Positions 53,180 through 63,965 of a DNA stretch of 64,000 nucleotides are shown here, one piece after another; within the stretch, counting starts at the first letter, position 1, and each line of letters opens with the position of its first letter. The stretch covers positions 372,001-436,000 of the forward strand of contig JANQSJ010000010.1 of NCBI GenBank assembly GCA_028284065.1, read 5' to 3'. This DNA is from Parvularculaceae bacterium. GTDB taxonomy: Bacteria; Pseudomonadota; Alphaproteobacteria; Caulobacterales; Parvularculaceae. The position numbers and the translations under genes are program-made. The notes beneath the pieces were generated by a model. That model was not told the DNA's origin, did not search any database, and saw only the letters and a list, made by a program, of their open reading frames with translations.

Positions 53180-55336
53180 ATGCGCCCGGGGCCGTCAACC
53201 AAACCTTTGTCCGCGAGCTTGAAACTGGCGCTCGCCGCGTCGACCTGCCTGTCCGGCGCCGCAACCGCCCAGGACCGACAAAACGACGACGCGGGCGAGG
53301 CGATCGCAGACGAGATCATCGTGATCGCCGCGCGCACCACCCTGCCGCCCTCCGCGCTGCCGAACACCATCCAGCTGATCGACGCCGCGGAACTGAGGCG
53401 CCAGGCGCAGGTGACCGGCTCCGCGCTGGAGGTGGTCTCCGCGCTTGTGCCCTCCTTCTCCCCGACGCGCGAAAAACTCTCCGGCGCCGGCGAGACCCTG
53501 CGCGGCCGCAGCCCGCTCTTCCTCATCGACAACGTCCCGCAGTCGAACCCGCTGCGCGACGGCAGCCGGGACGGCTACACCATCGACCCCTTCTTCATCG
53601 AGCGGGTCGAAGTCATATTCGGGTCGAACGCCATCCAGGGGATCGGCGCGACCGGCGGCGTCATCAACTACGTCACGCCCGCCGCCCCGGAAGAGGACGA
53701 GGGCTGGACGGGACGCGCGCTTGCGCAACTGACCGCCGCCGATGAATTCGGCGACAGCGCCGGCTTCCGCCTCGCAGGCCTTGTCGGCCGCGACTTCGGC
53801 GCGGTCGATGCGACCTTCGGGGTCGCGTTCAACTCCCGCGGCGCGTTCTACAGCGGCGACGGCCGGCGCGTCGGCGTCGACGGCGTCCAGGGCGAGGTGC
53901 AGGATTCCGACAGCCTGTCCTTCTTCGGCAAGGTGGGCGTTGATTTCACGCCCTCACGGCGCGTCGAGGTGATGGCCCAGCGTTTCGATCTCGAAGGCGA
54001 CGGCGATTATGTCCAGGTCCCTGGCTCAAGGTCCGAGGGAATTCCTTCAACGTCCGTGAGAGGAACGACGCCGGGCGTCATCCCCACAAACGAAGTGACG
54101 ACGGTTTCGCTGACCTACACCGATCAGGATCTCTTCGGCGGAATCCTCAGCGGCCAGCTCTATTACCAGGATTTCGAAGCGGTGTTCGGCGGCGGAGTCT
54201 TCGGCACTTTCCAGGACCCCGCCATCGATCCGTCAGGGACGCTTTTCGACCAGTCATCGAACAATTCGACGAAGCTCGGCTTTCGCTTCTCCTATGAACG
54301 CGAAGTCGCGGCCGTGCCGGGGTTCCGGTTCATCGTCGGCTTTGACGGCGTCAATGACGAGACGTTTCAATCGCTGGTCGCGACGGGCAGGAACTGGGTG
54401 CCGGAAACCGATTTCACGTCCCTCGCCCCGTTCGCGCAAGCGCACCAGGCGCTCTGGGACGGCCGCGTGAACCTCACCGCGGGCCTCCGGCATGAGTTCG
54501 CGACGTTCAGCGTCGACGATTATGAAACGCTCGCCTTTTACGGGCCGCAGCAGGTGGCGGGCGGCGAACCGAGCTTCGGCGAAACGCTTGTGAACTTCGG
54601 CGGCACCGTCGAGCTCATCACAGGCCTCACGGCCTACGCCTCCTACGCGCAAGGGTTTACGATGCCCGACATCGGACGGGTCTTGCGGGCGATCAACACG
54701 CCCGGACAGGACGTCGACACGCTGCTCGACGTGGAGCCGGTGATCACCGACAACACCGAGGTGGGGCTTGAGTGGCGCCGCGGGCCCCTTTCCGCCTCGG
54801 CCGCGTATTTCTGGAGCACCGCCGACAACGGATCTCGGCTCGTCCTTGTGGGCGACGTCTTCGAGGTTACCCGTCAGCGTACGGAAATCGACGGGCTTGA
54901 GCTCACCGCCGCCTGGGAGACGCCGCTCGACGGCCTGTCGCTCAGCGGCGGCTACGCCCTCCTTAACGGCCGCGTCGACATTGACGGCGACGGCGAGGTG
55001 GACAGCGATCTCGACGGCGCGAACATCAGCCCCAACCGGCTGAACTTCGCCGCCGATTACATTTCGGGCCCCTTCAGCGCCCGCGTCCAGACGCGCTCCT
55101 TCCTGGGGCGCGACTTCGAGGGGATCAATTTCGAGGCGGACTTTGACGGCTACACGCTGGTCGATACGTTTCTGCGCTATGGGACATCTGTCGGCGACGT
55201 GACCTTCGCGGTCTCGAACCTCTTCGACGAGCAGTTCGTCACCTATGACAGCCAGACCGTGCGCACGACCAGCGACACGCGGTTCTTCGCCGGCCGCGGG
55301 CGGGTGTTCTCCGTCGGCTTTGAACGTAGCTTTTAG
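53180..55336 (+). CDS. TonB-dependent outer-membrane receptor
   Basis: A 718-residue receptor. A signal peptide ends SGAATAQDR. The TonB-box-like DEIIVIA lies near residue 45. A plug domain follows with LRGRSPLFLIDNVPQSNPLRDGSRDGYTIDP and VEVIFGSNAIQGIGATGGVINYVT, then a 22-strand barrel ending VFSVGFERSF with the required terminal Phe. GAGGGGAAC is a strong ribosome site. The substrate is likely a metal chelate; a Fe-siderophore or heme/cobalamin-type ligand cannot be separated. It is followed by a DUF4198 gene and interrupts an otherwise housekeeping block. Confidence 0.94.
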   Translation: MRPGPSTKPLSASLKLALAASTCLSGAATAQDRQNDDAGEAIADEIIVIAARTTLPPSALPNTIQLIDAAELRRQAQVTGSALEVVSALVPSFSPTREKLSGAGETLRGRSPLFLIDNVPQSNPLRDGSRDGYTIDPFFIERVEVIFGSNAIQGIGATGGVINYVTPAAPEEDEGWTGRALAQLTAADEFGDSAGFRLAGLVGRDFGAVDATFGVAFNSRGAFYSGDGRRVGVDGVQGEVQDSDSLSFFGKVGVDFTPSRRVEVMAQRFDLEGDGDYVQVPGSRSEGIPSTSVRGTTPGVIPTNEVTTVSLTYTDQDLFGGILSGQLYYQDFEAVFGGGVFGTFQDPAIDPSGTLFDQSSNNSTKLGFRFSYEREVAAVPGFRFIVGFDGVNDETFQSLVATGRNWVPETDFTSLAPFAQAHQALWDGRVNLTAGLRHEFATFSVDDYETLAFYGPQQVAGGEPSFGETLVNFGGTVELITGLTAYASYAQGFTMPDIGRVLRAINTPGQDVDTLLDVEPVITDNTEVGLEWRRGPLSASAAYFWSTADNGSRLVLVGDVFEVTRQRTEIDGLELTAAWETPLDGLSLSGGYALLNGRVDIDGDGEVDSDLDGANISPNRLNFAADYISGPFSARVQTRSFLGRDFEGINFEADFDGYTLVDTFLRYGTSVGDVTFAVSNLFDEQFVTYDSQTVRTTSDTRFFAGRGRVFSVGFERSF

Positions 55337-55473
55337 CGCGTAATCTTGGGTCTAGCCGCCATCGCCGGCGTAAGCCGCCGGTTTCATAAGGATAATCAGC
55401 CCGCCGTTTCCGCTTTACGATCGCGCCGCATGGGATAGGTTCCGGTCTCACGCAACGAAGAGACGGAATATCC

Positions 55474-56301
55474 ATGCGGAACCTAATTGGCGGCTTGCTC
55501 GCCGCCCTGCTTGTCGGTCCTGGCCTGCCGGCTTCGGCGCACGAAATGTTTCTGAAGCCGAAGAAGCATGTCATCGCTCCCAATACGGAATTAGTGATCG
55601 AACTCGTGAACGGCACGTTCGAACGAAGCGATAACACGATTGATCGCAACCGAATGCTGGACGTGTCGATTCTCGGCGGCGGCGAGGCCCGTAAAGCCGA
55701 CGCCGCGGACTGGCGGGATGTCGGGGACACGTCGGTCCTGACAAAGGACGTCGGCGCGGCAGGGACGTATGCCGTTGGCGTATCTACGAAGCCCCGCATG
55801 ATCACAATGGCCGCCGACGACTTCGCCCGGTATCTGAAGAATGACGGCGTCGCCGACACGCTTAAGGAGTTCACGGCTTCAGGCCCCAAGGCGGACGTGC
55901 GGGAACGATATTCCAAGCATGTCCGGACAATCGTTCAGGTGGGCGACGAGCGGTCCAGCGACTTTGCCAATGCGTTCGGGTACCCAGTGGAGATCGTTCT
56001 TGAGACCAACCCCCATGACGCCGCGATCGGCGACGAAGTGGCGTTCAAGGTGCTTCGCAATGGCGAACCCGTTCCGAACCAGCTCGTTTACGCGAGCTAC
56101 GGCGGGTATCATCAAAACAATGATGAAGGCGAACACAAGCGGGCGCAAACCATCCGCACCGACGACGGCGGCCGCGGAAAGTTCAGTCTATCAAAGGCGG
56201 CGGTATGGTACCTGACGCTTATTCACATGCGGAAGCTGGAAAGCGATCCTGAGGCGGACTACGAATCAAATTGGGCGACGGTAACGTTCGAAATCGACTG
56301 A
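55474..56301 (+). CDS. DUF4198 periplasmic protein (metal-uptake associated)
   Basis: A 275-residue protein with a signal peptide ending LPASA-HEMFLKPKK. HEMFLKPKKHVIAPNTELVIELVNGTFERSDN and the later AAIGDEVAFKVLRNGEPVPNQLVYASYGGYH form beta-sandwich segments typical of DUF4198 proteins, which accompany TonB receptors and nickel/cobalt uptake. The His following the cleavage site may help bind metal. It lies 137 bases after the receptor on the same strand and is probably co-regulated. Confidence 0.88.
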   Translation: MRNLIGGLLAALLVGPGLPASAHEMFLKPKKHVIAPNTELVIELVNGTFERSDNTIDRNRMLDVSILGGGEARKADAADWRDVGDTSVLTKDVGAAGTYAVGVSTKPRMITMAADDFARYLKNDGVADTLKEFTASGPKADVRERYSKHVRTIVQVGDERSSDFANAFGYPVEIVLETNPHDAAIGDEVAFKVLRNGEPVPNQLVYASYGGYHQNNDEGEHKRAQTIRTDDGGRGKFSLSKAAVWYLTLIHMRKLESDPEADYESNWATVTFEID

Positions 56302-56396
56302 CGCGGTCGCCGACCAGAGTTGAAGTTGGCGACAAGCCAATTGGAAAATGCGGTTGGTTGGCGCGGCGCGCCCCGAGGTCAGCGCGACCTTCCGAC

Positions 56397-57938
56397 TCAG
56401 CCGGCGCGTTGCGATTCCGCGGGGGCGTCGACGAAGTCGACTAGAGCCCGCGCATCGAAAGCGTCCGCCAGCGCCGACAGCCGCTTGCGGGCGCTGTCCT
56501 GCATCAGGTCGCGGCGGTCGGCGGGCGCCTCGAAGACGACGCCGTCGCCGTCGCGCCTCAGGGCGCACCCCCGCAATGCGCCGGCGGCCTTGGGCGCGAA
56601 GGTCGCCGCAAAGCGCATGGCGAGGCCGAGCCGCACCGCAAACGTCCGGGCGTCGTCGTCAAGGAGCGCGTCCACGGGCGGCAGGTCGACTTCCGCGCTG
56701 CGGCCTTCGTACCGCGTCCGCACGGCCGTCGCGAGCATGATGCGCTCTTCGTGGGAGACGCCATAGAGCGACGCCCGCAAGGCGGCGTCGTAGGCCTGGC
56801 GTCCGCGATGATCCGGGTGGAAATAGGCGCCTGTGTCGATCAGCGCGCACGCGGCGTCTACTATCCGCATGCGCATTTTCTTGCCGTCGCGGAAGAGCGG
56901 CCTTATCGCCGCCGCCGCGGCGCGTCCGTATTCGGGCCCCGGACTGAGCCGGCCGGCGAAAAACTCCGCAGCGACGATAAGCGGATCGAGGGCGCGCGCC
57001 TCCGGCGGCAGGCCGTCATAGATGAGCCCCTCGCGCAGGCCGCCTGCCGACACCACGATCCGGCGCGCCGACGACGCCTCCAGGACTGCGCCGAGAACAA
57101 TAGCCGCATACGGAATGGCGTCGATGCGCCGTCGCGGCACTGTGCGGTCGCTTTCCAGGGATTCGCGGCTCTGGCGGGCGACGAAGTCGCAGAGATCAAG
57201 GCCCTTGGCCCGCGCGATGGCGTATTCATGAAGGATCGGCAGGGGATAGTCGCGGATGCGCATCTCCATGCGCGCCAGCGCGCGCCAGGCGCCGCCGACC
57301 GCATAGATGGTGTCGTCCTTCCCTTCGACAAGGAAACGCGCGCCGGCGACCGCGTCACGCGCGACGGCGCGGGCCCGCTTGATATCGCCGCCGCTCGCGC
57401 GCATCAGCGAGAACGCGCCGATGGGCAGGCTCGCCGCGTCCCCAAGCTCGCCGGCCCGCACCTGCACAAGCTCCAGGCTCCCGCCGCCCATGTCGCCGAT
57501 AACGCCTTCGGCCCGCGGCTCAAAGGAAATGACGCCGAGCGCGGCGAGCTCCGCCTCGCGCGCGCCGTCGATGATCTCCACATCAACGCCGATGCCGCGG
57601 GCGCGCTCCACGAATTCCGCGCCGTTTGCGGCGACCCTCAGCGCCGCGGTCGCAACGGCGCGCGTCGGCGGGTCGCCGTATGCGGACAAAAGCCGCCGGA
57701 AGCGCGCAAGCGTTTCAAGCGCCGCCTCCATCGCAGCCGGATTGAGCCGGCCGTCGGGCCCGATGTCGCGGCCGAGGCCGCAGAGCGCCTTTTCATTGAC
57801 GATCGCGAAGGGCGCGCGCGCCGGGCCGTCAAAGACGACAAGGCGGACCGAATTGGAGCCAATGTCGATAACGCCGCGACGCAGGGCGACCGCCTCGGCC
57901 GCGGCGTTTGAGACAATCTCCGCCGGACGCTTGGCCAT
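56397..57938 (-). CDS. ppx: Exopolyphosphatase/Ppx-GppA phosphatase
   Basis: A 513-residue ASKHA-fold phosphatase. GVIDIGSNSVRLVVFDG is the first phosphate loop, EGVIGDMGGGSLELV the second, and a C-terminal helical HD-like domain follows. It hydrolyses polyphosphate or pppGpp. It follows ppk on the same strand (ppk stop at 57984, start here at 57938), so synthesis and breakdown of polyphosphate are encoded together. A TTG three codons upstream is possible. Confidence 0.93.
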   Translation of the reverse strand: MAKRPAEIVSNAAAEAVALRRGVIDIGSNSVRLVVFDGPARAPFAIVNEKALCGLGRDIGPDGRLNPAAMEAALETLARFRRLLSAYGDPPTRAVATAALRVAANGAEFVERARGIGVDVEIIDGAREAELAALGVISFEPRAEGVIGDMGGGSLELVQVRAGELGDAASLPIGAFSLMRASGGDIKRARAVARDAVAGARFLVEGKDDTIYAVGGAWRALARMEMRIRDYPLPILHEYAIARAKGLDLCDFVARQSRESLESDRTVPRRRIDAIPYAAIVLGAVLEASSARRIVVSAGGLREGLIYDGLPPEARALDPLIVAAEFFAGRLSPGPEYGRAAAAAIRPLFRDGKKMRMRIVDAACALIDTGAYFHPDHRGRQAYDAALRASLYGVSHEERIMLATAVRTRYEGRSAEVDLPPVDALLDDDARTFAVRLGLAMRFAATFAPKAAGALRGCALRRDGDGVVFEAPADRRDLMQDSARKRLSALADAFDARALVDFVDAPAESQRAG

Positions 57939-57983
57939 GGCGGTCAACGCCCGACGACGCCGCAGTGGGCCATGACGAGCGGG

Positions 57984-60200
57984 CTATCTGCGCGGCGTGA
58001 TCGGGCTTGGGGCATTGTACTGGATCGAGGCGCCGCGGCCGGAAAGGCTTGGATTGATCATCATATAGTGGTGGACATTGAAAGGCGTCACATCTTCGGG
58101 CACCTCGACGCGGGCGTATCTTCCGTCCGGTTCGAGCCGCCAGCTCTGCGCCTCGTCATTGAGATTGGCGACCATAATCTGATCGAGGATCTGGCTGTGG
58201 ACGGTGGGGTTCTCCACCGGACACAGGACTTCGACGCGGCGGTTCAGATTTCGCGGCATGCAGTCCGCGGAGGAGATGAACACCTTCGCCTGCGGGTTGG
58301 GCAGCGGCTTGCCGGCGCCGAACGCGTAGATGCGGGCGTGCTCCAGGAACCGCCCGACAATGCTCTTGACGCGAATGTTCTCGGAAAGCCCCAGGACGCC
58401 CGGCCTCAGGCAGCAGATGCCGCGCACGACGAGATCAATTTGGACGCCCGCCTCGCTCGCTTCATAGAGCTTGTCGATAATGACGCCGTCGACGAGCGAG
58501 TTCATTTTCATCCAGATCGACGCCGGACGCCCGGCGCGCGCATGCCGAATCTCGTCGTCGATGAGGCCGCTCAGCCGCTGACGCAGATCGATCGGCGCGA
58601 TCGCCAGCTTCTCGAAGTCGCTCGGCCGGGCGTAACCGGTGATGTAGTTGAACACCTTCGCCGCATCCCGGCCGATCGCGGGATCGCACGTGAAGAGCGA
58701 GAGGTCCGTATAGATCTTCGCCGTGATCGAATGGTAATTGCCGGTTCCCACATGCACATAGGTGCGAATGGCGTCGCCTTCCTGGCGGGCGACGAGCGAC
58801 AGCTTCGCGTGCGTCTTGTAGTCGAGAAATCCGTAGACGACATTAACGCCAGCGCGTTCAAGCGCCCGCGCCCAGCGAATATTCGCCTCCTCGTCGAACC
58901 GCGCTTTCAGCTCAACAAGGGCGGTGACATTCTTGCCCGCCTCCGCCGCATCGATCAGCGCCTCGACGATCGGCGAGCGTTCGGAGGTGCGGTAAAGCGT
59001 CTGCTTGATGGCGACGACGTCGGGGTCGGCGCCGGCCTGTTTCAGGAAACGCACGACGACGTCGAACGATTCATAGGGGTGATGGACGACAATGTCCTTT
59101 TCGCGAATGGCGGAGAAACAGTCGCCGCCATGCTCGCGGATGCGTTCGGGGAAGCGCGGCTCATAGGGCGAGAACTGAAGGTCGCGGCGATCCTTCGGTA
59201 TAAGCTCCGACGTCTGCGCAAGCCCCAGCATGCCGTCAATGACGGTGACGTCGTGCGCGGCAGCGCCGATCCGGTCGATGACGAGCTTGCGCATGTCCTC
59301 CGGCATCGATGCCTCCATCTTGAGGCGGATGACGTCGCCGCGGCGGCGGCGCTTCAGCATGCTTTCAAAGACGCGGACGAGATCCTCCGCCTCCTCCTCA
59401 ACTTCCACATCGGAATCGCGCACGATCCGGAAGGCGCCGCTCGCCTTCAGCCGCATGCCGGGAAAGATATGCCCGACAAAGCGAACGATCAGGCGCTCCA
59501 GCGGCAGGAAGCGAATGGTCTCGCCCTTCGCCCCGCCATCGTCCGTATGCGGCAGACGAATAAAGCGGCGCACATTGTGGGGAAGCGCCAGAACGTTCGT
59601 CAGCCGCGAACCGTCATTGCGGGTGAGGTCAAGGCACAGGACATGGCCTAGATTGGGGACGAACGGAAACGGATGCGCGGGGTCGAGGGCGATCGGCGTC
59701 AGCACGGGAAAGATGTTCGTCAGGAACTCGTTTTCCGCCCAGGCCGCCTCTTCGTCGGTGAGATCCGTCTCCGAGACCACATGCACGCCGGCCTCAGCCA
59801 TCAGCGGCTTCAGCGTGCGCCATGTCGCCTGCTGCCGCTCCATCAGGCCTTGCGTCGCGACATTGATGAGCTTCAGCTGCTCTTCGGCGTTAAGGCCCTC
59901 CTGGCTGACGACGTTGACGTTTTCGCGCACCTGGCCGCGCAGGCCCGCAACGCGGACCATGACGAACTCGTCTAGGTTGCTCGCCGAGATAGAGAGGAAC
60001 CGCAGCCGTTCCAGAAGCGGGTGCTTCTCGTTGGCGGCCTCCTCCAGAACGCGGTCGTTGAAGGCGAGCCAGGAAAGCTCGCGATTGATGAAACGTTCGG
60101 GCGCGTCGCGAGCGATCGCCAGCGCCGGCGCATCGCCCGGGTCGAGCAGATCGGCAGGCCGATCCGGCCTCGTCGCTCCGTCGTCCGCGCCCGCCGTCAT
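57984..60200 (-). CDS. ppk: Polyphosphate kinase 1
   Basis: A 738-residue kinase that polymerises ATP gamma-phosphate. [19 protein letters not shown] starts the N domain. [28 protein letters not shown] and [23 protein letters not shown] contain the family's phospho-histidine region, and RRVEVLCPV the C-terminal catalytic part. GGGAGG five bases upstream supports the start at 60200 (MTAGADDG); a much longer in-frame reading upstream has no family match. It forms an operon with ppx downstream and probably hdaA upstream. Confidence 0.95.
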   Translation of the reverse strand: MTAGADDGATRPDRPADLLDPGDAPALAIARDAPERFINRELSWLAFNDRVLEEAANEKHPLLERLRFLSISASNLDEFVMVRVAGLRGQVRENVNVVSQEGLNAEEQLKLINVATQGLMERQQATWRTLKPLMAEAGVHVVSETDLTDEEAAWAENEFLTNIFPVLTPIALDPAHPFPFVPNLGHVLCLDLTRNDGSRLTNVLALPHNVRRFIRLPHTDDGGAKGETIRFLPLERLIVRFVGHIFPGMRLKASGAFRIVRDSDVEVEEEAEDLVRVFESMLKRRRRGDVIRLKMEASMPEDMRKLVIDRIGAAAHDVTVIDGMLGLAQTSELIPKDRRDLQFSPYEPRFPERIREHGGDCFSAIREKDIVVHHPYESFDVVVRFLKQAGADPDVVAIKQTLYRTSERSPIVEALIDAAEAGKNVTALVELKARFDEEANIRWARALERAGVNVVYGFLDYKTHAKLSLVARQEGDAIRTYVHVGTGNYHSITAKIYTDLSLFTCDPAIGRDAAKVFNYITGYARPSDFEKLAIAPIDLRQRLSGLIDDEIRHARAGRPASIWMKMNSLVDGVIIDKLYEASEAGVQIDLVVRGICCLRPGVLGLSENIRVKSIVGRFLEHARIYAFGAGKPLPNPQAKVFISSADCMPRNLNRRVEVLCPVENPTVHSQILDQIMVANLNDEAQSWRLEPDGRYARVEVPEDVTPFNVHHYMMINPSLSGRGASIQYNAPSPITPRR

Positions 60201-60352
60201 GCCGCCTCCCGCAGGTGCTTCGCCCGCATAAGAAAATGCGCGGGTTCCCGGAAAAGCGTAGATGTACCGCGCACTTGGCAAATACATCGTAAGTGGGGAC
60301 TCGCGCAACGCCGCCGCGCCGCTGCGCCATGGCGGAAGACGTTCGACTTGAG

Positions 60353-61060
60353 TTAGCTGTCGTCGCCAATCGACGCGACCGCCGCGCCGGCGAGCTTCAG
60401 GGTGATCGGCGATTTCGACCGCATCGACGCGAGGTCGATCGCCTCGACAAAGGCCGACGCCGCCGCAAGACGCCGCGGCAGGCGGCGGGCGGCGAATTCG
60501 ATGATCTTCGGGCTGGCCTCGACCTGCCGGTCTGCGAAAAGCTTCTCCATCACCCTGCGGATAAGGTCTTCGTCGGGTTCGGACATGACGAGGCGCGGGG
60601 CGGCGCCAAGCCTGGTCGCCAGATCGACGACGCCGCCGGCCCACGCCTCTGGCTCGCCCCGGCCGACCAGCGCCAGGCGTCCGCCATTCCTGCGCCACTG
60701 CTGAAGCGCCTCAAGCAGCAGCTCCGGCCGCGCCAATCGCTCAACGCGATCAATCACAAGCGGCGCCGCGTCGGCCGCCGCCGCGCGCATCGCGCCGAGC
60801 GCCTCGTCTGCGCCGTCGCCATCCGAAATGCTGATGAAGCGCGCGCCAAGCGAGTCCGCCGCGATCGAGGCAAGGTGCGTTTTGCCTGCGGATGGCGACC
60901 CGCAGATGACAAGAAAGGGCTCGTCAGACGCCAGCCAGGCGTCGAGAGTTGCGAGATCGGCCGCATTGCCAGGGGTGACGATATAGGACCCGCGGTCCAT
61001 CGCCGGCGAGCGGGCCGGCAATCCCAGCGCCAACTGACCGGGGTCAGCAGGCGCGCTCAT
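60353..61060 (-). CDS. hdaA: HdaA, regulatory inactivation of DnaA
   Basis: A 235-residue DnaA-like AAA+ protein without a DNA-binding domain. QLALGL at residues 9-14 is a beta-clamp-binding motif. The Walker A region is [16 protein letters not shown], and the sensor/lid part includes [21 protein letters not shown]. It stimulates ATP hydrolysis by DnaA once the clamp is loaded, limiting re-initiation. The start at 61060 places the clamp motif near the N-terminus as expected. It lies upstream of ppk, the usual place in Caulobacterales-type genomes. Confidence 0.9.
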   Translation of the reverse strand: MSAPADPGQLALGLPARSPAMDRGSYIVTPGNAADLATLDAWLASDEPFLVICGSPSAGKTHLASIAADSLGARFISISDGDGADEALGAMRAAAADAAPLVIDRVERLARPELLLEALQQWRRNGGRLALVGRGEPEAWAGGVVDLATRLGAAPRLVMSEPDEDLIRRVMEKLFADRQVEASPKIIEFAARRLPRRLAAASAFVEAIDLASMRSKSPITLKLAGAAVASIGDDS

Positions 61061-61182
61061 CGCTGCGCGCCGGCTAGTCGCGCGCCGCCTCCGATGCGCC
61101 CTTGGCTCCATGACGTCGTCATTCGCGCGCGTCTCCCCTCGCGCTCGCGACGCCGCTGGCTATCGACTTCAAGGCGTCGCCT

Positions 61183-62706
61183 TCAGTTATCCTGCTCGCG
61201 GTAGTTTGCCGGGCTCGGCTCCATTTCGCCATAGGCCGGGGCGAGCCGGTTCGCCTCTGCGGCGTCGTCCGGCTCAATCCCGCCGAACAGGCCCCTGCGC
61301 CCCCGCTGGCGCAGGAAACGCTGGCCCCGCGTGCGCGACGCCACATCCGGGGTCGCAAGAAACCATCTGTCGCCCGCTTCCGTCCAAAAGACGATGCCCT
61401 GGTTTTCAAGCGCCGTCGTCAGCCGCGCCGGATCGCCGAACACCCGAATGTCCATTTCCGCGCCGCGCGGCGACAGGCCGGAGATCTGGACCGCGCCCAC
61501 AAGCGGCGTTTCGATAAGAGCGCCGCGGATGCGCGCCCAGTCAGCGAGGCCGTCGAAGAACGCCGTCGCCGCCAGGACCGCGTCGCTCGCATGGTCGATG
61601 AGCGTCTCCTCTTTCCAGCCGCTCGCATAGTTCGTGATCGCGCCCTCGATCAGGCGTTCGGCGAGGATTGGGAAGTTGCCGCTGGCTTCGCGTCCCTGAA
61701 CCGAGGCGATGACGTCGCCCACCTCGGCGGCGAAGTCGCCGCCAACCGGCGCGCGATAGCCGTAAATGTCCGCCGTATGGCGCGGGTCGAGCCCGGTCTC
61801 GATATCGCCGATGAGGTCGCCGACATAATCGCCGTCCGCGCCGTCCGAAGGCGCTTCGGACAGATCCTCCAGCGGCGGCAGGTCGTCGACCGACGCCGCC
61901 TCGCTATAGGCGTTGAGGAGCCGGACGCTCAGGACGTCCTCGCCGTCCGTCTGGCGCAGGCGCGCATGGGCGACGACCACCTGGCTGACGCGGTACCGCC
62001 GCGCCATATCGGCGGCGGCCTCCACGTCAAGCGCCAACGCGCTATTGGCGGTTATCGTCGCCTCGTCCTCCACATCGCCGTCGGGCGCGACGAAGGGGGT
62101 CAATTCGTGTGTGTATGGGCGCGACTTCCAGGCCGCCATCCAAGGATTGTTCGTCTCCCAGAGATAGACGCCCGAATCGGTCTGCAGGACCGGCAGCACC
62201 AGCGCCGTGCGCGTCTGCGCCTCGCTGTAGGGCAGCGCCGCGCTTTTCAGGAGGCGCCGGACGGCGGCCGGCTTGAAGCGATAGGTGATGAACGCGCGGT
62301 AGAGCCGCGAGGAGCTTTTCTCGTCATAGACTTCGAAGCTCTGCTCCAACGCCACCAGTTGCGGCCCGGAAATCTCGATCGCGCGCTTGACGCCGCCGAT
62401 CTCCCCATCTGCGAGCGCCGGCGCGGGCTCGCCCGCGCTGAGCGAAGGCAGATAGCGCCAGTCGGCTTCGGGCGTCAGCCGCCGAAGCAGAATGTCGAGC
62501 GCGCGCCGGCGGCCCGTGTCCTGGGCAAGGTCCTTCGCCCGCGTCGCGGTGTCGGCGCTCGCCTGCACCGGCACCTTCGCGACGACGAACACGCTATCCT
62601 CTGCGCGCGCGCCCGATGCGGCCGCCAGGGCGGCGAAGGCCGCCAGCGCAAGCGCGGCTACGCGCACCCAGTTGCGCACCCAGTTCGCCATTCGAGTCTC
62701 AGACAT
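61183..62706 (-). CDS. DUF2066 domain periplasmic protein
   Basis: A 507-residue exported protein with a signal peptide ending ASGARAEDS. The first domain (about residues 40-270) matches DUF2066: TRAKDLAQDTGRRRALDILLRRLTPEADWRYLP, followed by YRAFITYRFKPAAVRRLLK and LVLPVLQTDSGVYLWETNNPW. The C-terminal half is unassigned and Gly/Arg rich near its end. The family is found next to purM and hdaA in many alphaproteobacteria; its role is unknown. Two in-frame ATGs (62706 and 62691) precede the signal. Confidence 0.85.
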   Translation of the reverse strand: MSETRMANWVRNWVRVAALALAAFAALAAASGARAEDSVFVVAKVPVQASADTATRAKDLAQDTGRRRALDILLRRLTPEADWRYLPSLSAGEPAPALADGEIGGVKRAIEISGPQLVALEQSFEVYDEKSSSRLYRAFITYRFKPAAVRRLLKSAALPYSEAQTRTALVLPVLQTDSGVYLWETNNPWMAAWKSRPYTHELTPFVAPDGDVEDEATITANSALALDVEAAADMARRYRVSQVVVAHARLRQTDGEDVLSVRLLNAYSEAASVDDLPPLEDLSEAPSDGADGDYVGDLIGDIETGLDPRHTADIYGYRAPVGGDFAAEVGDVIASVQGREASGNFPILAERLIEGAITNYASGWKEETLIDHASDAVLAATAFFDGLADWARIRGALIETPLVGAVQISGLSPRGAEMDIRVFGDPARLTTALENQGIVFWTEAGDRWFLATPDVASRTRGQRFLRQRGRRGLFGGIEPDDAAEANRLAPAYGEMEPSPANYREQDN

Positions 62707-62960
62707 TGACGCCAATGCTCCGTCCTTCAATCCGCGCTCACCCGGCTCATCGCCGACGCGCCGCAAGGCCCTGCGCGGCCCAGCTTATAGCCGGCATCGC
62801 GCACGCCGAAACCCCTCGACCAAAGCGGGCAAACGTGACATCCGGTTCGCCTATCGGCTTCCTTTGCCGAACTTCCGGTCAGGAATGAGGCGCCGCCGGG
62901 ACGGACGGTCCGGCTGGCGTCACCGTTGGGAAACAGGAGCGGCGGACGCCGAAACGCGGA

Positions 62961-63965
62961 TTGAGCGACGCATATAAGAAAGCGGGCGTCGATATTGACG
63001 CCGGAGAGGCGCTGATCCGGCGCATAGCGCCGGCGGCGACATCGACCGCGCGCGCCGGGGCCGACGGCGCCCTCGGCGGCTTCGGCGGACTGTTCGACCT
63101 CAAAGCGGCGGGCTTTGCGGACCCGATTCTCGTCGCCGGCGCCGACGGGGTCGGCACCAAACTCATCGTCGCCCAGGAGGCGGGCCGCCTTACCGGCCTC
63201 GGCGTCGACCTTGTCGCCATGTGCGCCAACGACGTCCTCGCCCAAGGCGCGGCCCCGCTCTTCTTCCTCGACTATTTCGCGACAGGCGCGCTCGACGTGG
63301 ATGACGCCGCCGCGGTCATCGAAGGCGTCGCCGACGGCTGCCGCCAGGCGGGCTGCGCGCTCATTGGCGGCGAGACGGCGGAGATGCCGGGGCTTTACCG
63401 GCCGGGCGAGTTCGACGTCGCGGGCTTTTGCGTCGGGGCGGCGGAGCGCGGACGCCTGCTCCCCCGCGAGGCCGCGCCTGGCGACGCGCTGATCGCCATA
63501 GCCTCTTCCGGTCCGCATGCGAACGGCTTCTCCCTTATCCGCAAGGTCACCGCCGATGCGGGCCTGCGCTATCACGACGCCGCGCCCTTCTCGGACGGAC
63601 AAACCCTCGCAGACGCGCTGCTTTCGCCGACGCGGATCTACGTGAAATCCGTCCTGCCCCTCATCGCAGACGAGCGCGTGCGCGCCTTCGCCCACATCAC
63701 CGGCGGCGGACTGACGGACAATGTTCCCCGCGCGCTGTCCAAGGCGTTGCGGCCGCGCTTTGACGCGGCGGCGCTCGCCCCGCCGCCGTTGTTCGGATGG
63801 CTGCAAGAGGCTGGCGGACTGAGCGATGCGGACCTTCGCCGCACGTTCAATTGCGGCGTCGGCGGCGTTGTCGTCGCGCGCGCCGAGGCCATCGACGATA
63901 TCATCGGACAACTGACGCAAAGCGGCGAGACCGCCTGGCCCATTGGCGACGTTGTCGCGGCCTGA
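62961..63965 (+). CDS. purM: Phosphoribosylformylglycinamidine cyclo-ligase
   Basis: A 334-residue AIR synthetase, step five of purine synthesis. AYKKAGVDIDAGEALIRRI starts the protein. GADGVGTKLIVAQEAGR, VAMCANDVLAQGAAPLFFLDYFATG and ALIGGETAEMPGLY form the ATP-binding A domain, and AHITGGGLTDNVPRAL and FNCGVGGVVV lie in the second domain. The start is TTG at 62961, matching the family N-terminus (SDAYKKAG). It is divergent from the DUF2066 gene. GGGAG at the right window edge (63991-63995) may be the ribosome site of the next gene, typically purN. Confidence 0.95.
   Translation: MSDAYKKAGVDIDAGEALIRRIAPAATSTARAGADGALGGFGGLFDLKAAGFADPILVAGADGVGTKLIVAQEAGRLTGLGVDLVAMCANDVLAQGAAPLFFLDYFATGALDVDDAAAVIEGVADGCRQAGCALIGGETAEMPGLYRPGEFDVAGFCVGAAERGRLLPREAAPGDALIAIASSGPHANGFSLIRKVTADAGLRYHDAAPFSDGQTLADALLSPTRIYVKSVLPLIADERVRAFAHITGGGLTDNVPRALSKALRPRFDAAALAPPPLFGWLQEAGGLSDADLRRTFNCGVGGVVVARAEAIDDIIGQLTQSGETAWPIGDVVAA

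Noticed and set aside
57972-59651. 559-codon plus-strand reading frame opposite ppk
   Set aside because: High-GC codon bias keeps the antisense frame open; its product is Arg/Asp/His-rich with no family similarity, while ppk is unmistakable.
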